Positions 38,595 to 48,233 of a stretch of 64,000 bases of DNA are shown piece by piece. The stretch comes from Prosthecomicrobium sp. N25 (lineage in GTDB: Bacteria > Pseudomonadota > Alphaproteobacteria > Rhizobiales > Ancalomicrobiaceae), in assembly GCF_037203705.1 (NCBI RefSeq), contig NZ_JBBCAT010000006.1, positions 1-64,000 of the forward strand. The letters are read 5' to 3'. The first letter of the stretch is position 1. Each line of letters begins with the position of its first letter. The position numbers and the translations under genes were made by a program. Below the pieces are notes generated by a model. The model saw only the letters and a list, made by a program, of their open reading frames with translations. It did not search any database and had not been told where the DNA came from.

Positions 38595-39039
38595 GGTCTT
38601 CCTCCGAATACCTGTCCGAGCCGGCGCAGCCGGCCCCGACCTGCAGGGAAGATGGACCTATGACTGTCAATCTATCGACGTCGGCCGTCAACGCCCCAAT
38701 AAATCCTCGGAAGGCATCCCAGATCGACGAAATCCCGAGGACGCAACGTAATGCGCTCCGGGGAGGCCGTCGCACCGGTCAAGATTTCCGGCTGGGATCT
38801 GGTTCGGATCGTCTCTGACGATGTCGAGAGGCAGGAGGCGACGACGGCCGAAACGCGCATGAGCTATTCAGGAAGTCTTGGACAAGCCGTTCCGGATGGC
38901 GGCTGGGATCGATCCGACGCCCACCCGGGCCATCGGGCTCGGAACCGACGTTCCTGCCGAGTGGCACGCCCTGTCGGCGCCCGCCGCGGCCGGGCAAACG
39001 TCCGCCCGACAGGGTCGACGATCGGCGGTGGGGCGCCGG
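38595..39039. other. intergenic region upstream of copper ATPase
   Basis: This 445-bp region has no supported gene. On the minus strand a TTGACA -35-like element lies at 38670-38665, about 70 bases upstream of the ATPase start. A clear MerR/CueR dyad was not found. Confidence 0.45.
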
Positions 39040-40497
39040 CTACTCCGACACGATGCCGGGGAGCTTCTCGGTCCGGATCACGGGCGGCGGCGCCCATTTG
39101 CCGGTCAGCGCGTCGCCCTGAGGCGCGTAGAGGCGCATCGTGAGCGTGAAGGGTGTCTTCGGCGCGGGCAGCCAGTTCGCCTCCCGGTCCTTGCCGGGGC
39201 TCGCGTTCTGGATGTGCAGGTCGAGCGAACCGTCGGGGTTGTAGACGAAGGGCATCCAGCTCGAGACCGCGAAGCGGTTGATCGGGTTCGCCGCCTGGAA
39301 GCCGTCCTCGTCATAGAGCGTGACGGACCAGAACGCATCGGCCGGCGGCATCTCGCCCTTGTCGAAGTGGAGCGTGTAGCCGAAGCGGCCGTCGAGCGGC
39401 TGGCCCTTGCTGTCGCCCAGGTTGAATGGGTAGATCGCGTCCTGCGGCTGGTTCGCCCCGAGGCCGATCTGCGCCACGATCGCGCGCTTCAGGTAGTAGT
39501 TCCCGTAGACGCCCATCGTGTCCACGTTCATCGACCAGCCATTGACCACGCTGGCCAGGGTCGCGGTCTTCCACTTCATCAGCCTTTGAGCGGCCGCCGG
39601 CGCCGCGGCGAGGGCGGCACGCACCTGCGGGTCGAGCTTCGCCGGATCGAAGCTCTTGCCCGCCTCGAATCCGATGCGCTTCAGCCGCGCCACCTGTGCC
39701 TGGTCGGTCAGGTGCGGCGGCACCACCTTCAGGATCTCGGCCCCATAGGCGAAGTAGGCCTCGCCCGTCATGGTGTCGACCTGGTCCTTGGGCGGCGTCT
39801 TCATGTCGACGGTCGGGTCCGGCTTGAACTCGGCCGGTTTCGCCTCCTTGCCCCACTGGCTCAGCGGGGTGAGCCGGTAGCCCGCCTGGACCTTGTGGAC
39901 CGCAGCGTAGTCCGGTGGCCCGTCCGTCTTGGTGCGGCCGATGATCCAGACATGCGGCGTCGGCGCGTCGAGGCGCTGGGTGTCAGCCGGCAGCTTGAAC
40001 TCGTCGAAGCGCTCGCGAAGGTCCGGGCGCCAGCCCGCCGGGGCGATCAGAAAGGTGCCCGCAGCCGTCCCGGTCGTGCGCCAGCCGGGCGAGGCGAACA
40101 CGTCCGTCCACATGTCGAGCATGGGCATCAGGTAGTAGCGGCCGCCCGTGTCGGGCACCTGCAGGACGACCGGCTCGCGCGTGAGGTCGAGCCAGGCGCT
40201 CGAGTAGAGCGTGTCGAAGTTCGGCCTGACCACCTGGCGCATCTCCGCCGTGGGGAAGGCCGGGATGTGCGCGAAGGTGTTGGCCGGCGCTCCGATGCCG
40301 GCGCCGGGGGCGACGTTCGTGAGCACGCGCCGGGTCACGTCCATGGAGATGAGCGGATAGAGGTAGACGTAGCCCTCGATCGCGATCTGCCGGGCCTCCG
40401 CCTCGCTTAGGGGGGCGGCACTGGCCGAAAGGGGTCCCTGGATGCCCAGACCACCAATCACCAGCGATGTGCCCAGGATGGCCTTCCAATCCGGCAT
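39040..40497 (-). CDS. DUF1254/DUF1214 secreted protein
   Basis: A 485-residue protein with an N-terminal signal peptide (about 1-27). The DUF1254 domain (about 35-200; IAIEGYVYLYPLISMD, NFDTLYSSAWLDL) is followed by DUF1214 (about 360-480; FWSVTLYDEDGF, NPINRFAVSS). The family is widespread and without a settled biochemical role. GGGAGG precedes the ATG at 40497. It is divergent from the FGGY kinase gene and shows no operon partner. Confidence 0.85.
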   Translation of the reverse strand: MPDWKAILGTSLVIGGLGIQGPLSASAAPLSEAEARQIAIEGYVYLYPLISMDVTRRVLTNVAPGAGIGAPANTFAHIPAFPTAEMRQVVRPNFDTLYSSAWLDLTREPVVLQVPDTGGRYYLMPMLDMWTDVFASPGWRTTGTAAGTFLIAPAGWRPDLRERFDEFKLPADTQRLDAPTPHVWIIGRTKTDGPPDYAAVHKVQAGYRLTPLSQWGKEAKPAEFKPDPTVDMKTPPKDQVDTMTGEAYFAYGAEILKVVPPHLTDQAQVARLKRIGFEAGKSFDPAKLDPQVRAALAAAPAAAQRLMKWKTATLASVVNGWSMNVDTMGVYGNYYLKRAIVAQIGLGANQPQDAIYPFNLGDSKGQPLDGRFGYTLHFDKGEMPPADAFWSVTLYDEDGFQAANPINRFAVSSWMPFVYNPDGSLDLHIQNASPGKDREANWLPAPKTPFTLTMRLYAPQGDALTGKWAPPPVIRTEKLPGIVSE

Positions 40498-40836
40498 GAC
40501 TGCCTCCCGAACTTGCAGGGCAAACCTGCCGCAGGGTGATATTTCACGAAATTCCGTAAGGGCCAAGCTCGTGCTAGCCCTAGGGGCGCCGGACGTCGAT
40601 GAAGGGTTTTCCGGGCACGGCGCCGTTCTTCTGGACGCCCCGTCCGCGCGGCTTGATCCTTGTCGGAATTCTATCGATCATGGCCGCGACACCAAGGGAG
40701 CGCTCATGGTCCGCCACCAGGACACGGCCCACGACCTGGCGCGGCGGGACGCCGGCCTGCGCGCCGTCGCGCGCGCCCGATTCGCCGCCGGCACGCCTCG
40801 CGGGACCGCCGGCCGTCGCACCCCCACGGAGGCCGT
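40498..40836. other. divergent intergenic region, DUF1254 / FGGY kinase
   Basis: This 339-bp region holds the promoters of both flanking genes. Two inverted repeats are visible: GCAGG-N5-CCTGC (40516-40530) and ATTTCACGAAAT (40541-40552). The latter is a possible operator. No regulator for the sugar cluster lies nearby, and no other gene is seen. Confidence 0.45.
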
Positions 40837-42378
40837 GTGACCGTCGTCCTCGCGTGCGACCTGGGTGGAACCAGCTTCCGTGCCGTGCTCGTCGACCAGG
40901 ACGGCGCCGCGCTTGCGGAGAGCGTCGTCCCCGGTCCGGTGCCGGTCGAAACCCTGGACCGGTCCGAGATCGACCCGGCCGCCTGGTGGAGCACCTTCCT
41001 GGCGGCGGCGACCCGCCTCGCCGAGGATCGCCCGGACCTCTTCGGCAAGATCCGGGGGATCGCGATCTGCGGTGTCACGCGCACGCAGGTGTATCTCGGC
41101 CAAGACGACCGCTCCCTGCGGCCGGCCATGACCTGGAAGGACACCCGCGCGGAGGCCGCCGCGGCACGGCTGCGGGAGAGGCTCGGCGACCATCCCGAGG
41201 CGCCGCGCGTCAACGCCTTCCACCCGCTCGCCCGTCTCGCCTGGCTCGGCGAGGAGGAGCCGGAGACCGCCCGGGCGCTCGCCTGCGTGCTGGAGCCCAA
41301 GGACTACCTGAACCTCCGCCTCACCGGCCGCCGGGCCGGCGATCCCGTCTCGATGGCCCGCCTCGCCGCCTGCGCGCAGGTCGTCGATGGCCGGGACGCC
41401 TTCGCGAGGGCGGGCCTGGGCGCCGCCCTGCTCCCGCCGCAGCGCGAGCCCCACGAGCCGGTCGGCATCGTGCTGCCCGGCCTGCCGGAACCGCTCGACC
41501 GCATCGCCGGGGTGCCGGTCGTCTGCTGCTCGAACGACACCTGGGCCGCGGCGGCCGGCCTCGGGGCGCTTCGCGACGGCTACGCCTACAACATCTCCGG
41601 CACTACCGAGGTGCTCGGCATGGTCGGCTCCGAGCCCGTCGAGGCCGACGGCCTGCTCACCGTCGACTGGGGCGGGGTATGGCAGGTCGGCGGCCCGAGC
41701 CAGAACGGGGCCGATACCGTGTCCTGGCTCCTGTCCCTCCTCGGCCGCACCGGGGATCCGGTCGGCCCGGCGACGGCGGCTCTGCTCGACGGCGACCGCG
41801 ATCCGCAGCCGCTCGTCTTCCTCCCCTACCTGCAGGGCGAGCGCGTCCCCTATTGGAACCCCGCCCTGCGCGGCGCCTTCGTGGGCCTCAACCGCCGGCA
41901 CGGCCCCGCCGATCTCGCCTATGCGGTGCTCGAGGGGGTGGCGTTCGCGAACCGGCTCGTCCTCGAGCGCGCCGAGGCGGCGCTCGGCCGGCCCGCCGTC
42001 GAGATCCGCTTCGGCGGCGGCGCCGCCGCCAATCCGGTCTGGTGCCGGATCAAGGCCGACGTCTGCGGCCGGCCCGTCGTGGTCGGCGAGGCGCGCGAGC
42101 CCGGCGTGCTCGGCGCCGCGCTCGTCGCCTGGATGGGCACGGGCCGCTTCGGCTCGCTGGCCGAAGCGCAGGAGCGGCTCGTCCGCCCGGCGCGGCGCTT
42201 CGAGCCCGATCCCGCGCGCCGCGCCGCCTATGACGGGCTCTACACGATCTTCCGGCGCGCCGAGGCCGCGCTGGCGCCGATCTCGGCGGACCTCGCCGCG
42301 CTCGCACGCGGCTCGGGCGCCCTGCCGGGCATGCCGGCTCCCGCCACGAGCGGCCCGGAGGCGCGAGCCCATGCGTGA
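40837..42378 (+). CDS. FGGY-family carbohydrate kinase
   Basis: A 513-residue sugar kinase. The GTG start follows GGAGG; the protein opens with the phosphate-binding LACDLGGTSFRAVL. The C-terminal FGGY domain has FGGGAAANPVWCRIKADV. It phosphorylates a sugar or sugar alcohol; the substrate within the family (xylulose, ribulose, erythritol and others) cannot be read from sequence. It heads an operon with a ribose-type ABC transporter and a nucleoside hydrolase. An upstream in-frame extension is Arg-rich and rejected. Confidence 0.87.
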   Translation: MTVVLACDLGGTSFRAVLVDQDGAALAESVVPGPVPVETLDRSEIDPAAWWSTFLAAATRLAEDRPDLFGKIRGIAICGVTRTQVYLGQDDRSLRPAMTWKDTRAEAAAARLRERLGDHPEAPRVNAFHPLARLAWLGEEEPETARALACVLEPKDYLNLRLTGRRAGDPVSMARLAACAQVVDGRDAFARAGLGAALLPPQREPHEPVGIVLPGLPEPLDRIAGVPVVCCSNDTWAAAAGLGALRDGYAYNISGTTEVLGMVGSEPVEADGLLTVDWGGVWQVGGPSQNGADTVSWLLSLLGRTGDPVGPATAALLDGDRDPQPLVFLPYLQGERVPYWNPALRGAFVGLNRRHGPADLAYAVLEGVAFANRLVLERAEAALGRPAVEIRFGGGAAANPVWCRIKADVCGRPVVVGEAREPGVLGAALVAWMGTGRFGSLAEAQERLVRPARRFEPDPARRAAYDGLYTIFRRAEAALAPISADLAALARGSGALPGMPAPATSGPEARAHA

Positions 42379-43312
42379 GGTCGTCGGCCGCTACGGCACC
42401 GCCATCGCCGGACTGGGGCTGATCCTGGTCTTCGTGCTGTTCGCGCCGAACTTCGCGACGCCCGTCAACCTGATCAACGTCCTGAAGGACACGAGCTTCC
42501 TCGCCATCCTGGCCCTCGGCTTCGCGCTCGCCTTCACGGTGGCGGAGCTCGACCTGTCGGTCGCCGAGGTGGCGAGCCTCGCGGCGGTGGTCTGCGGCTG
42601 GGTCGTCCAGCAGCAGTATCCGCCCTACGCGGCCGTGGCGGCGGCGCTCGCGGTCGGGGCGGGCTTCGGGACCCTCAACGGCTTCGGCGTCACGCGCCTC
42701 AGGATCCCGTCGCTGATCATGACCCTCGGCACCGCCGCGATCGCCAAGGGCTGCGCCTTCATGATCACCCAGGGCGTCGCCTTCGTGGGCCGCTGGCCGA
42801 CCGGCTTCACCGGCCTCGCCCGGGGGACCACCCTCGGCGTCCCGAACCTGGTCCTCTGGATGGCCCTCGTCACCCTCTCGGCCGGCTTCCTGGTCCGCTG
42901 GACCCGCACCGGCGCCCACATGGTAGCGACCGGCGAGGCCGACGAGGCCGCGCGCCTCGCCGGCATCGAAACGGGCCGGATGAAGCGCATCGGGCTGCTG
43001 CTCGCGGGCGTCTGCGCCTCCGTGATGGCGGTGCTGCTCGCCGCCAACCTCTCCTCGGCGGCCCCCAACATGGCCGGCGACTACCTGCTCTACGCCATCG
43101 CGGCGGTCTTGCTGGGGATGACCATGTTCGACCCGGGCAAGCCGAACATCGCCGGCACGGTCTACGCCGCGCTGGTCCTCAAGGTCCTCGGCAACGGACT
43201 CGTGTTGCTCGGAGCGCCCTACTACGTCCAGGATATCGTACTCGGCGCCATCATCATCGGCTCGGTCGCCTTCTCGGCGAGCGTGATGAAGAAGGCGGCG
43301 TTCAAGGTCTGA
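42371..43312 (+). CDS. ribose-type ABC transporter permease
   Basis: A 313-residue permease of the RbsC/BPD_transp_2 family with about nine hydrophobic helices. It contains the family patterns ELDLSVAEVASLAAV and NGFGVTRLRIPSLIMTLGT. It overlaps the kinase stop by eight bases. With the binding protein and ATPase downstream it forms a complete CUT2-type importer. Confidence 0.9.
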   Translation: MREVVGRYGTAIAGLGLILVFVLFAPNFATPVNLINVLKDTSFLAILALGFALAFTVAELDLSVAEVASLAAVVCGWVVQQQYPPYAAVAAALAVGAGFGTLNGFGVTRLRIPSLIMTLGTAAIAKGCAFMITQGVAFVGRWPTGFTGLARGTTLGVPNLVLWMALVTLSAGFLVRWTRTGAHMVATGEADEAARLAGIETGRMKRIGLLLAGVCASVMAVLLAANLSSAAPNMAGDYLLYAIAAVLLGMTMFDPGKPNIAGTVYAALVLKVLGNGLVLLGAPYYVQDIVLGAIIIGSVAFSASVMKKAAFKV

Positions 43313-43330
43313 CGTTCGAAGCACAAGGGG

Positions 43331-44278
43331 ATGGGGATGACCTGGTTACGCAAGTTCGCAACGGCCGCCGTGGCGGTCCTGGCGCTCGCCCGCACGGCGG
43401 ACGCCTTCGAGGTCGGCATCGTCGGCTTTCAGTTCTCGTCCGAGACCCACGCGCGCGTGGCGAACGCGGCCGCGGAGGCCGCGAAGGCGAGGGGCTGGAC
43501 GGTCACGCTGCTGAATTCCGAGGGCTCGCTGCCGAAGCACGCCGAGCAGTTCGAGACGCTGATCACCAAGAAGGTCGACGCGATCATCATCGCCATGGGC
43601 AAGCCGGTCGAGGCCGATGCCCAGTTCAAGGCCGCCAAGGACAAGGGCATCCCGGTCGTGACCGTGCAGTCGGGCGCCAGCCCGCACGCCCTCTTCGACA
43701 TCCAGACGAACGAGTACAAGGTCGGCGCCGAGGCCGCGCTCTACCTGCTCGGCCAGCTCGGCTACCAGGGCAACATCGTCACGGCCCGCTTCGACCTCAA
43801 CGTCGCCTCCCGGATCCGCGGCAAGATCCTAGACGTGGTCCTTTCCGAGAACCAGGCCGTGAAGGAGCTGGGCAAGTTCTCGATGGCGCGCACCCAGAGC
43901 TGGCGCGACGACGTCCGCGCCGGCATGCAGGCGCTGCTCCTGCAGAACCAGGGCAAGATCAACGGCATCTGGGCCTCGTTCGACGGCCAGGCCTACATCA
44001 TCGACGACCTGCTCAGGGCGCAGGGCGTCAAGAAGGGCCAGATCCCGCTCGTCTCCGTGGACGGCGGCAAGGAGAGCTACGCCCGCATCGCGGACCCGGA
44101 GTCCACCTTCGTCGCCACCGTCGCCATCCCGTTCGAGGACATGGGCCGAAAGGCCGTCGACGCCGTGCAGGCGATCGTGGTCGAGAAGAAGCCGAAGGAC
44201 GCCATCACGTCCGGCCCCTACCTGTTCACCGACGCCGTCCTGGTCGACAAGAACAACGTCAAGGACTTCCTGAAGTGA
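43331..44278 (+). CDS. ribose-type periplasmic sugar-binding protein
   Basis: A 315-residue Peripla_BP_4 protein with a signal peptide (about 1-25). The mature part alternates two Rossmann lobes (VGIVGFQFSSETHARVANAAAEAAK; KVDAIIIAMGKPVEAD; IPLVSVDGGKESY). Two in-frame ATGs (43331, 43337) are possible; both are preceded by G-rich sequence. It determines what the ABC importer takes up, probably a nucleoside or pentose given the nucleoside hydrolase in the operon. Confidence 0.9.
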   Translation: MGMTWLRKFATAAVAVLALARTADAFEVGIVGFQFSSETHARVANAAAEAAKARGWTVTLLNSEGSLPKHAEQFETLITKKVDAIIIAMGKPVEADAQFKAAKDKGIPVVTVQSGASPHALFDIQTNEYKVGAEAALYLLGQLGYQGNIVTARFDLNVASRIRGKILDVVLSENQAVKELGKFSMARTQSWRDDVRAGMQALLLQNQGKINGIWASFDGQAYIIDDLLRAQGVKKGQIPLVSVDGGKESYARIADPESTFVATVAIPFEDMGRKAVDAVQAIVVEKKPKDAITSGPYLFTDAVLVDKNNVKDFLK

Positions 44279-44357
44279 CGCCGCGCGCCCCGGCAGGCCC
44301 CCCGGGCCGGCCGAACGCGGGACCGAACGGGCCCTCGGGCCCGGAAGCCTCGACCCG

Positions 44358-45134
44358 ATGACGGCCGCCCGCGACGCCTCGCCCCCCATCCTGTCCCTCC
44401 GTGGCATCGGCAAGAGCTACGGGGCGGTCGTCGCCGTGCGCGACGTCGACCTGGACATCCATGCCGGCGAGGTCGTCGCGGTGTGCGGCGACAACGGCGC
44501 GGGCAAGTCGAGCCTCATCAAGGTGGTCTCGGGCGCCGAGGAGCCCACCGCCGGCGAGATGCGCGTCAAGGGCGAGCCCGTCCGCTTCGCCTCGCCCCAC
44601 GACGCGCTCGGCCGCGGCGTCGCCACGATCTACCAGGACCTCGCCCTGGCGCCGCGGCTCTCGATCGCCCAGAACGTCTTCATGGGGTCGGAGCTGACCC
44701 GGCCCTTCCTGCTGCCGTTCCTGCGCGTGCTCGACAAGAAGCGCATGGCCGAGGAGGCGCGGCGGTACCTGGCGCAGCTCTCCGTATCGGTCACCGACAT
44801 GAACCGCCCGGTCGAGCGGCTCTCCGGCGGCCAGCGCCAGGCCGTGGCGATCTCCCGCGCCCTGCGCTGGAACGCCGAGGTGATCATCATGGACGAGCCG
44901 ACCGCAGCCCTCGGGGTCAAGGAGACCGCGCTCGTCCTCGACCTGGTGCGGCGCCTGAAGGCGGACGGCCGCACCATCGTGCTGATCAGCCACAACATGC
45001 GGGACGTGGTCGCGCTTGCCGACCGGGTCGTCATCCTCGGCGCCGGCCGAAAATACGTGGACCGGCCGATCGACGGCCTGACGGCCGACGACCTGACCCA
45101 CATGATCATGAGCGGCAACGCCAAGGCCGCCTGA
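44358..45134 (+). CDS. single-domain sugar ABC ATPase
   Basis: A 258-residue ABC ATPase with Walker A GDNGAGKSS, signature LSGGQRQAVA, Walker B VIIMDEP and switch ISHNM. CUT2 ATPases usually carry two ABC domains in about 500 residues. This one has a single domain, like FrcA of rhizobia, and must work as a homodimer. A GC-rich hairpin-forming spacer of 79 bp separates it from the binding-protein gene. Confidence 0.9.
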   Translation: MTAARDASPPILSLRGIGKSYGAVVAVRDVDLDIHAGEVVAVCGDNGAGKSSLIKVVSGAEEPTAGEMRVKGEPVRFASPHDALGRGVATIYQDLALAPRLSIAQNVFMGSELTRPFLLPFLRVLDKKRMAEEARRYLAQLSVSVTDMNRPVERLSGGQRQAVAISRALRWNAEVIIMDEPTAALGVKETALVLDLVRRLKADGRTIVLISHNMRDVVALADRVVILGAGRKYVDRPIDGLTADDLTHMIMSGNAKAA

Positions 45135-45158
45135 CACCCCGATGCCCGGAGGCACAGC

Positions 45159-46091
45159 GTGGCCCGCCGCATGCCCGTTCTCGTCGACACCGATCCCGGC
45201 CAGGACGACGCCGTGGCGCTGCTCCTCGCGATGGCGCTGCCCGACCGCTTCGACCTTCTCGCCGTCACCACGGTGGCCGGCAACGTCCCCGTCGACCTCA
45301 CCACCGCCAACGCGCTCCGGATCGCCGACCTGGCCGGCCGCCCCGAGGTGCCCGTCCACCGCGGCGCCGAGGCCCCGCTCGTGCTGCCGCTCGAGACGGC
45401 CGAGTTCGTCTCCGGACCGGACGGCCTCGCCGGCGCCGGACTGCCGCCGCCGCGCCGGGCCGCCGCGCCCGGCCATGCCGTGAAGGCGATCGTGCGGATC
45501 CTGCGCGCCGCGCCCGAGCCGGTGACGCTGTGCCCCCTCGGGCCGCTGACCAACATCGCCCTCGCGCTCCGGATCGCCCCCGACATCCTCCCCCGCATCG
45601 AGCGGATCGTCCTCATGGGCGGCGCGCTCGGCCTCGGCAACATCACGCCCGCCGCCGAATTCAATGTCTACGTCGACCCGCATGCCGCCGCGGTGGTGTT
45701 CGGCTGCGGCCGTCCGATCACCATGCTGGGCCTCAACGCCACGCTCGGCGCCATGGCGCGGCACGACCAGATCGAGGCCTTCCGCGCCCTGGGCACCGCG
45801 ACCGGGCGCGCCGTCCACGGCATGCTGACCCGGCCGCGCCCGGGCGGCCTCGGCACGGAAGGTCACCCGATGCACGACCCCTGCGTGATCGGTTTCCTGC
45901 TCTGGCCGGAGCTCTTCACCGGCCGCGACTGTCATGTGGAGATCGAGACCGGTTCGGGTCCCCTGCGCGGCCGCAGCACGGTCGATTGGCACGGCCGGCT
46001 GAAGCGGCCCGCGAACGCCCACGTGATCGACCGGATCGAGGCCGGCCCCCTGTTCGATCGCATGATCGCCGCCGTCTCGGTCCTGCCGTGA
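45159..46091 (+). CDS. inosine-uridine preferring nucleoside hydrolase
   Basis: A 310-residue calcium-dependent N-ribohydrolase splitting nucleosides to base and ribose. The metal-binding motif DTDPGQDD lies at 10-17, and a further Asp-containing segment AEFNVYVDPHAA and the LCPLGPLTNIAL block are family hallmarks. It starts with GTG 10 bases after GGAGG. It has no signal peptide, so it acts on imported nucleosides. Its place behind a ribose-type importer suggests nucleoside uptake followed by cleavage and sugar phosphorylation. Confidence 0.92.
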   Translation: MARRMPVLVDTDPGQDDAVALLLAMALPDRFDLLAVTTVAGNVPVDLTTANALRIADLAGRPEVPVHRGAEAPLVLPLETAEFVSGPDGLAGAGLPPPRRAAAPGHAVKAIVRILRAAPEPVTLCPLGPLTNIALALRIAPDILPRIERIVLMGGALGLGNITPAAEFNVYVDPHAAAVVFGCGRPITMLGLNATLGAMARHDQIEAFRALGTATGRAVHGMLTRPRPGGLGTEGHPMHDPCVIGFLLWPELFTGRDCHVEIETGSGPLRGRSTVDWHGRLKRPANAHVIDRIEAGPLFDRMIAAVSVLP

Positions 46092-46117
46092 TTCCCCGAA
46101 CCCGTCGAGGTCTCCCC

Positions 46118-46660
46118 ATGTCCCTGCCCGACGCACTCGCCGCCGAAGCCGACGCCGCGATCGCGGCCATGCGGGAGGCCGCCCGCGCGGCCCGCAGGCT
46201 CCACGCCAGGGCGGAATTGCTCCGCCACATGGTGACGACCGCCGCCAAGGTCGCCCGGCTCCCGCGTGCCGAGGCCGTCGAGGCCGTGGTCCGCGAGTGG
46301 ACGGCCGCATGGCACCTCGACCGCACGGCCTGGCCTCATCTCGCGCGGCCCATGGAGGCCTTCACGGCCGCCTGCATCGACCACGTGCTCGCGTCGCCCG
46401 GCAAGGCCGACGCGGCCGACACGGCGCTGCGCGCGGCCCTGTCCGACCTGGACGACGCGCTCGCCGAGGCCGGCACGTCCCTGGCCGACCAGATGGCCTG
46501 GCGTTCGGAATGCGCCCACGGCTGGTGGGACTGGATCGAGCCGACCCCGCCCGATCTCCCGGGGCGGCGCGAGCGGACCTCGGTGCCGCAGCCGGTGCCA
46601 GGGCGTCCGTTCTGGGAGGCGGGCTGCGCGGATTTCTGCAAGCCTGCCGGCCGGGATTGA
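46118..46660 (+). CDS. unknown protein of nucleoside operon
   Basis: A 180-residue soluble protein, helical over residues 1-130, with a Trp-rich C-terminal part (WWDWIEP). No family is recognised. It follows the nucleoside hydrolase by 26 bp on the same strand with GAGG upstream of the ATG, so it is probably the last gene of the operon. Third-position GC is as high as in neighbouring genes, supporting that it is coding. Confidence 0.65.
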   Translation: MSLPDALAAEADAAIAAMREAARAARRLHARAELLRHMVTTAAKVARLPRAEAVEAVVREWTAAWHLDRTAWPHLARPMEAFTAACIDHVLASPGKADAADTALRAALSDLDDALAEAGTSLADQMAWRSECAHGWWDWIEPTPPDLPGRRERTSVPQPVPGRPFWEAGCADFCKPAGRD

Positions 46661-46772
46661 CGGGCTCGCTGCCCAGTCCGGGGAGGTCGCCGGGCCCGCC
46701 CGGCTGCCCTGGGTAGTCAGGGCGCCCCGGCCGCACCGCTCGAGCAGCGAGGCCGGCGCGATCGGACGGCGG

Positions 46773-47840
46773 TCAGGCGGCCGGCCGACTCCGCTGGGGC
46801 ACCTGTTCGTGTGTTCCGTGAACCCGGTCGTTCTTTGTGAGCCCTTCGGCCTCGTCGATCGCCGCCATCAAACGCAGGGTAGCAGTCTGGTGGACCATGT
46901 GACCCGACCCTGCAACGCGATGGAACGTGCTATTCGCCACGTCGCCGTGAAGCCGGGCAGACTGGTCATCGGCGTCGATGAGCCGATCCTGCCCGCCGGC
47001 GATGATGACGACCGGCATCTCGAGCTCGGGATAGTGGCTGCATGACTTGGTGGCGTTTGGAATCATCATGGCGGTCTCGGCAGCACTGGCTCCGATCTGG
47101 GACGGCCTGAATGCCATCTCTTCAGGGAACGAGCTGAACTTTGCCGGCACGGTTGCGGGCCCGAACATTTTTCGGAGGAGCACAGGCCACAGGAGCCTGC
47201 TCAGCATCGGCGCCAACGTCCATCTGATGAGATCGCCGATCACGGGGACCGCAGGAAACGACATCGGCACGACATCGAGTCTGGCACTGGGGTAGTAGTA
47301 GCCCGACGCCAGGACGAGGGCTTTGACCTGTTCGGGATGTCTCAGTCCCATGGCTATCGCGACAGAGCACCCCCAGGAATGACCCACGACGATCGATTGC
47401 GTAATGCCTAGTTGCGTCAATGCGGCCTTGAAGAGGGCAGCTTGGGCGTCCGGCGTCCAGTTGGTGGTCTTCGGGCGGTCGCTGTGACCGAAGCCCGGCC
47501 TGTCGAATGCGATGACGCGAAACCGCTTCGAGGCTTCTCTGATCAAGCCACTGGATTCGAAATCTTCGATCATGCTGCCGTTCCCGTGCAGCAGGACAAG
47601 CACGTCGCCTTGCCCCTGGTCGACGTAGTGGAGGCGCACCCCGTTGACCGAGATGAATTGCCCTCTTGCTGGATTGCGGCGCTCCGCTCTGACGGCCAGC
47701 CACTTGTTGAGTCCTGCGGAAGCCGCCAATGCAATCAGACCGGCCGCCGCATACGAAGCAAAACGGGTAGAACGATGGTCCCGATGGCCAACTTTGGCCG
47801 AACTGGACTTGGCGAAAACGTTTCGTGGATATCCATGCAT
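46773..47840 (-). CDS. membrane-anchored alpha/beta hydrolase with PhaR-type operator
   Basis: A 355-residue alpha/beta hydrolase. A hydrophobic helix at about 33-46 (YAAAGLIALAASAG) is followed by the hydrolase core with oxyanion HGNGSM, nucleophile serine in GHSWGCS and catalytic His in GSGHMVH. Codon use and base composition look less GC-rich than neighbours, hinting at recent arrival. The operator at 47894-47908 lies 54 bases upstream of the chosen ATG, so the gene may belong to the polyhydroxyalkanoate regulon. It might be a depolymerase or thioesterase; this is inference. The ribosome site is weak. Confidence 0.78.
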   Translation of the reverse strand: MHGYPRNVFAKSSSAKVGHRDHRSTRFASYAAAGLIALAASAGLNKWLAVRAERRNPARGQFISVNGVRLHYVDQGQGDVLVLLHGNGSMIEDFESSGLIREASKRFRVIAFDRPGFGHSDRPKTTNWTPDAQAALFKAALTQLGITQSIVVGHSWGCSVAIAMGLRHPEQVKALVLASGYYYPSARLDVVPMSFPAVPVIGDLIRWTLAPMLSRLLWPVLLRKMFGPATVPAKFSSFPEEMAFRPSQIGASAAETAMMIPNATKSCSHYPELEMPVVIIAGGQDRLIDADDQSARLHGDVANSTFHRVAGSGHMVHQTATLRLMAAIDEAEGLTKNDRVHGTHEQVPQRSRPAA

Positions 47841-47893
47841 GATTATTCTGACTATCCGGCTGACAAGCTGACCATCGGGCAGATCCCGGCGAA

Positions 47894-47908
47894 TGTTGCA
47901 GCGCAACA
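47894..47908. promoter_or_regulatory. PhaR-type site upstream of alpha/beta hydrolase
   Basis: TGTTGCAGCGCAACA has the same arms (TGTTGC/GCAACA) as the phasin operator at 2248-2262 and differs from it at one base. It lies 54-68 bases before the hydrolase start, a normal promoter-operator distance. Confidence 0.55.
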
Positions 47909-48233
47909 GGAACGCCTGCAGGGGTCCGATGTTCCCCTCCCAATGGAAGCGGGTGCCCACCGGACATCACCGGCGGCTCCGTGCCGGTTGGGGCTGACGG
48001 GCCTCGTGACGAAAAGGCGCGGCCAGGCGGAGTCTTCAACGCCCTTCTGGTGAATCGACAGTCCGGCATTGGAAAAGCATTACGCCGCCCCATCTAGTCG
48101 GGAAAGATTGTCGTAAAGTGACCCTCGTGGTCAGGAGAAATATCGCATTCAGCGGACCATTCTCCACGAAGATCAAGGACTGGACACGCAGCGAGTCGTC
48201 TACGAACCGCTCAAACTTCGCGAGAACACGAAG

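Noticed and set aside
38595-38700. CueR-type operator before the copper ATPase
   Set aside because: A TTGACA-like element with a 19-base spacer can be drawn, but no dyad or acceptable -10 element was found.
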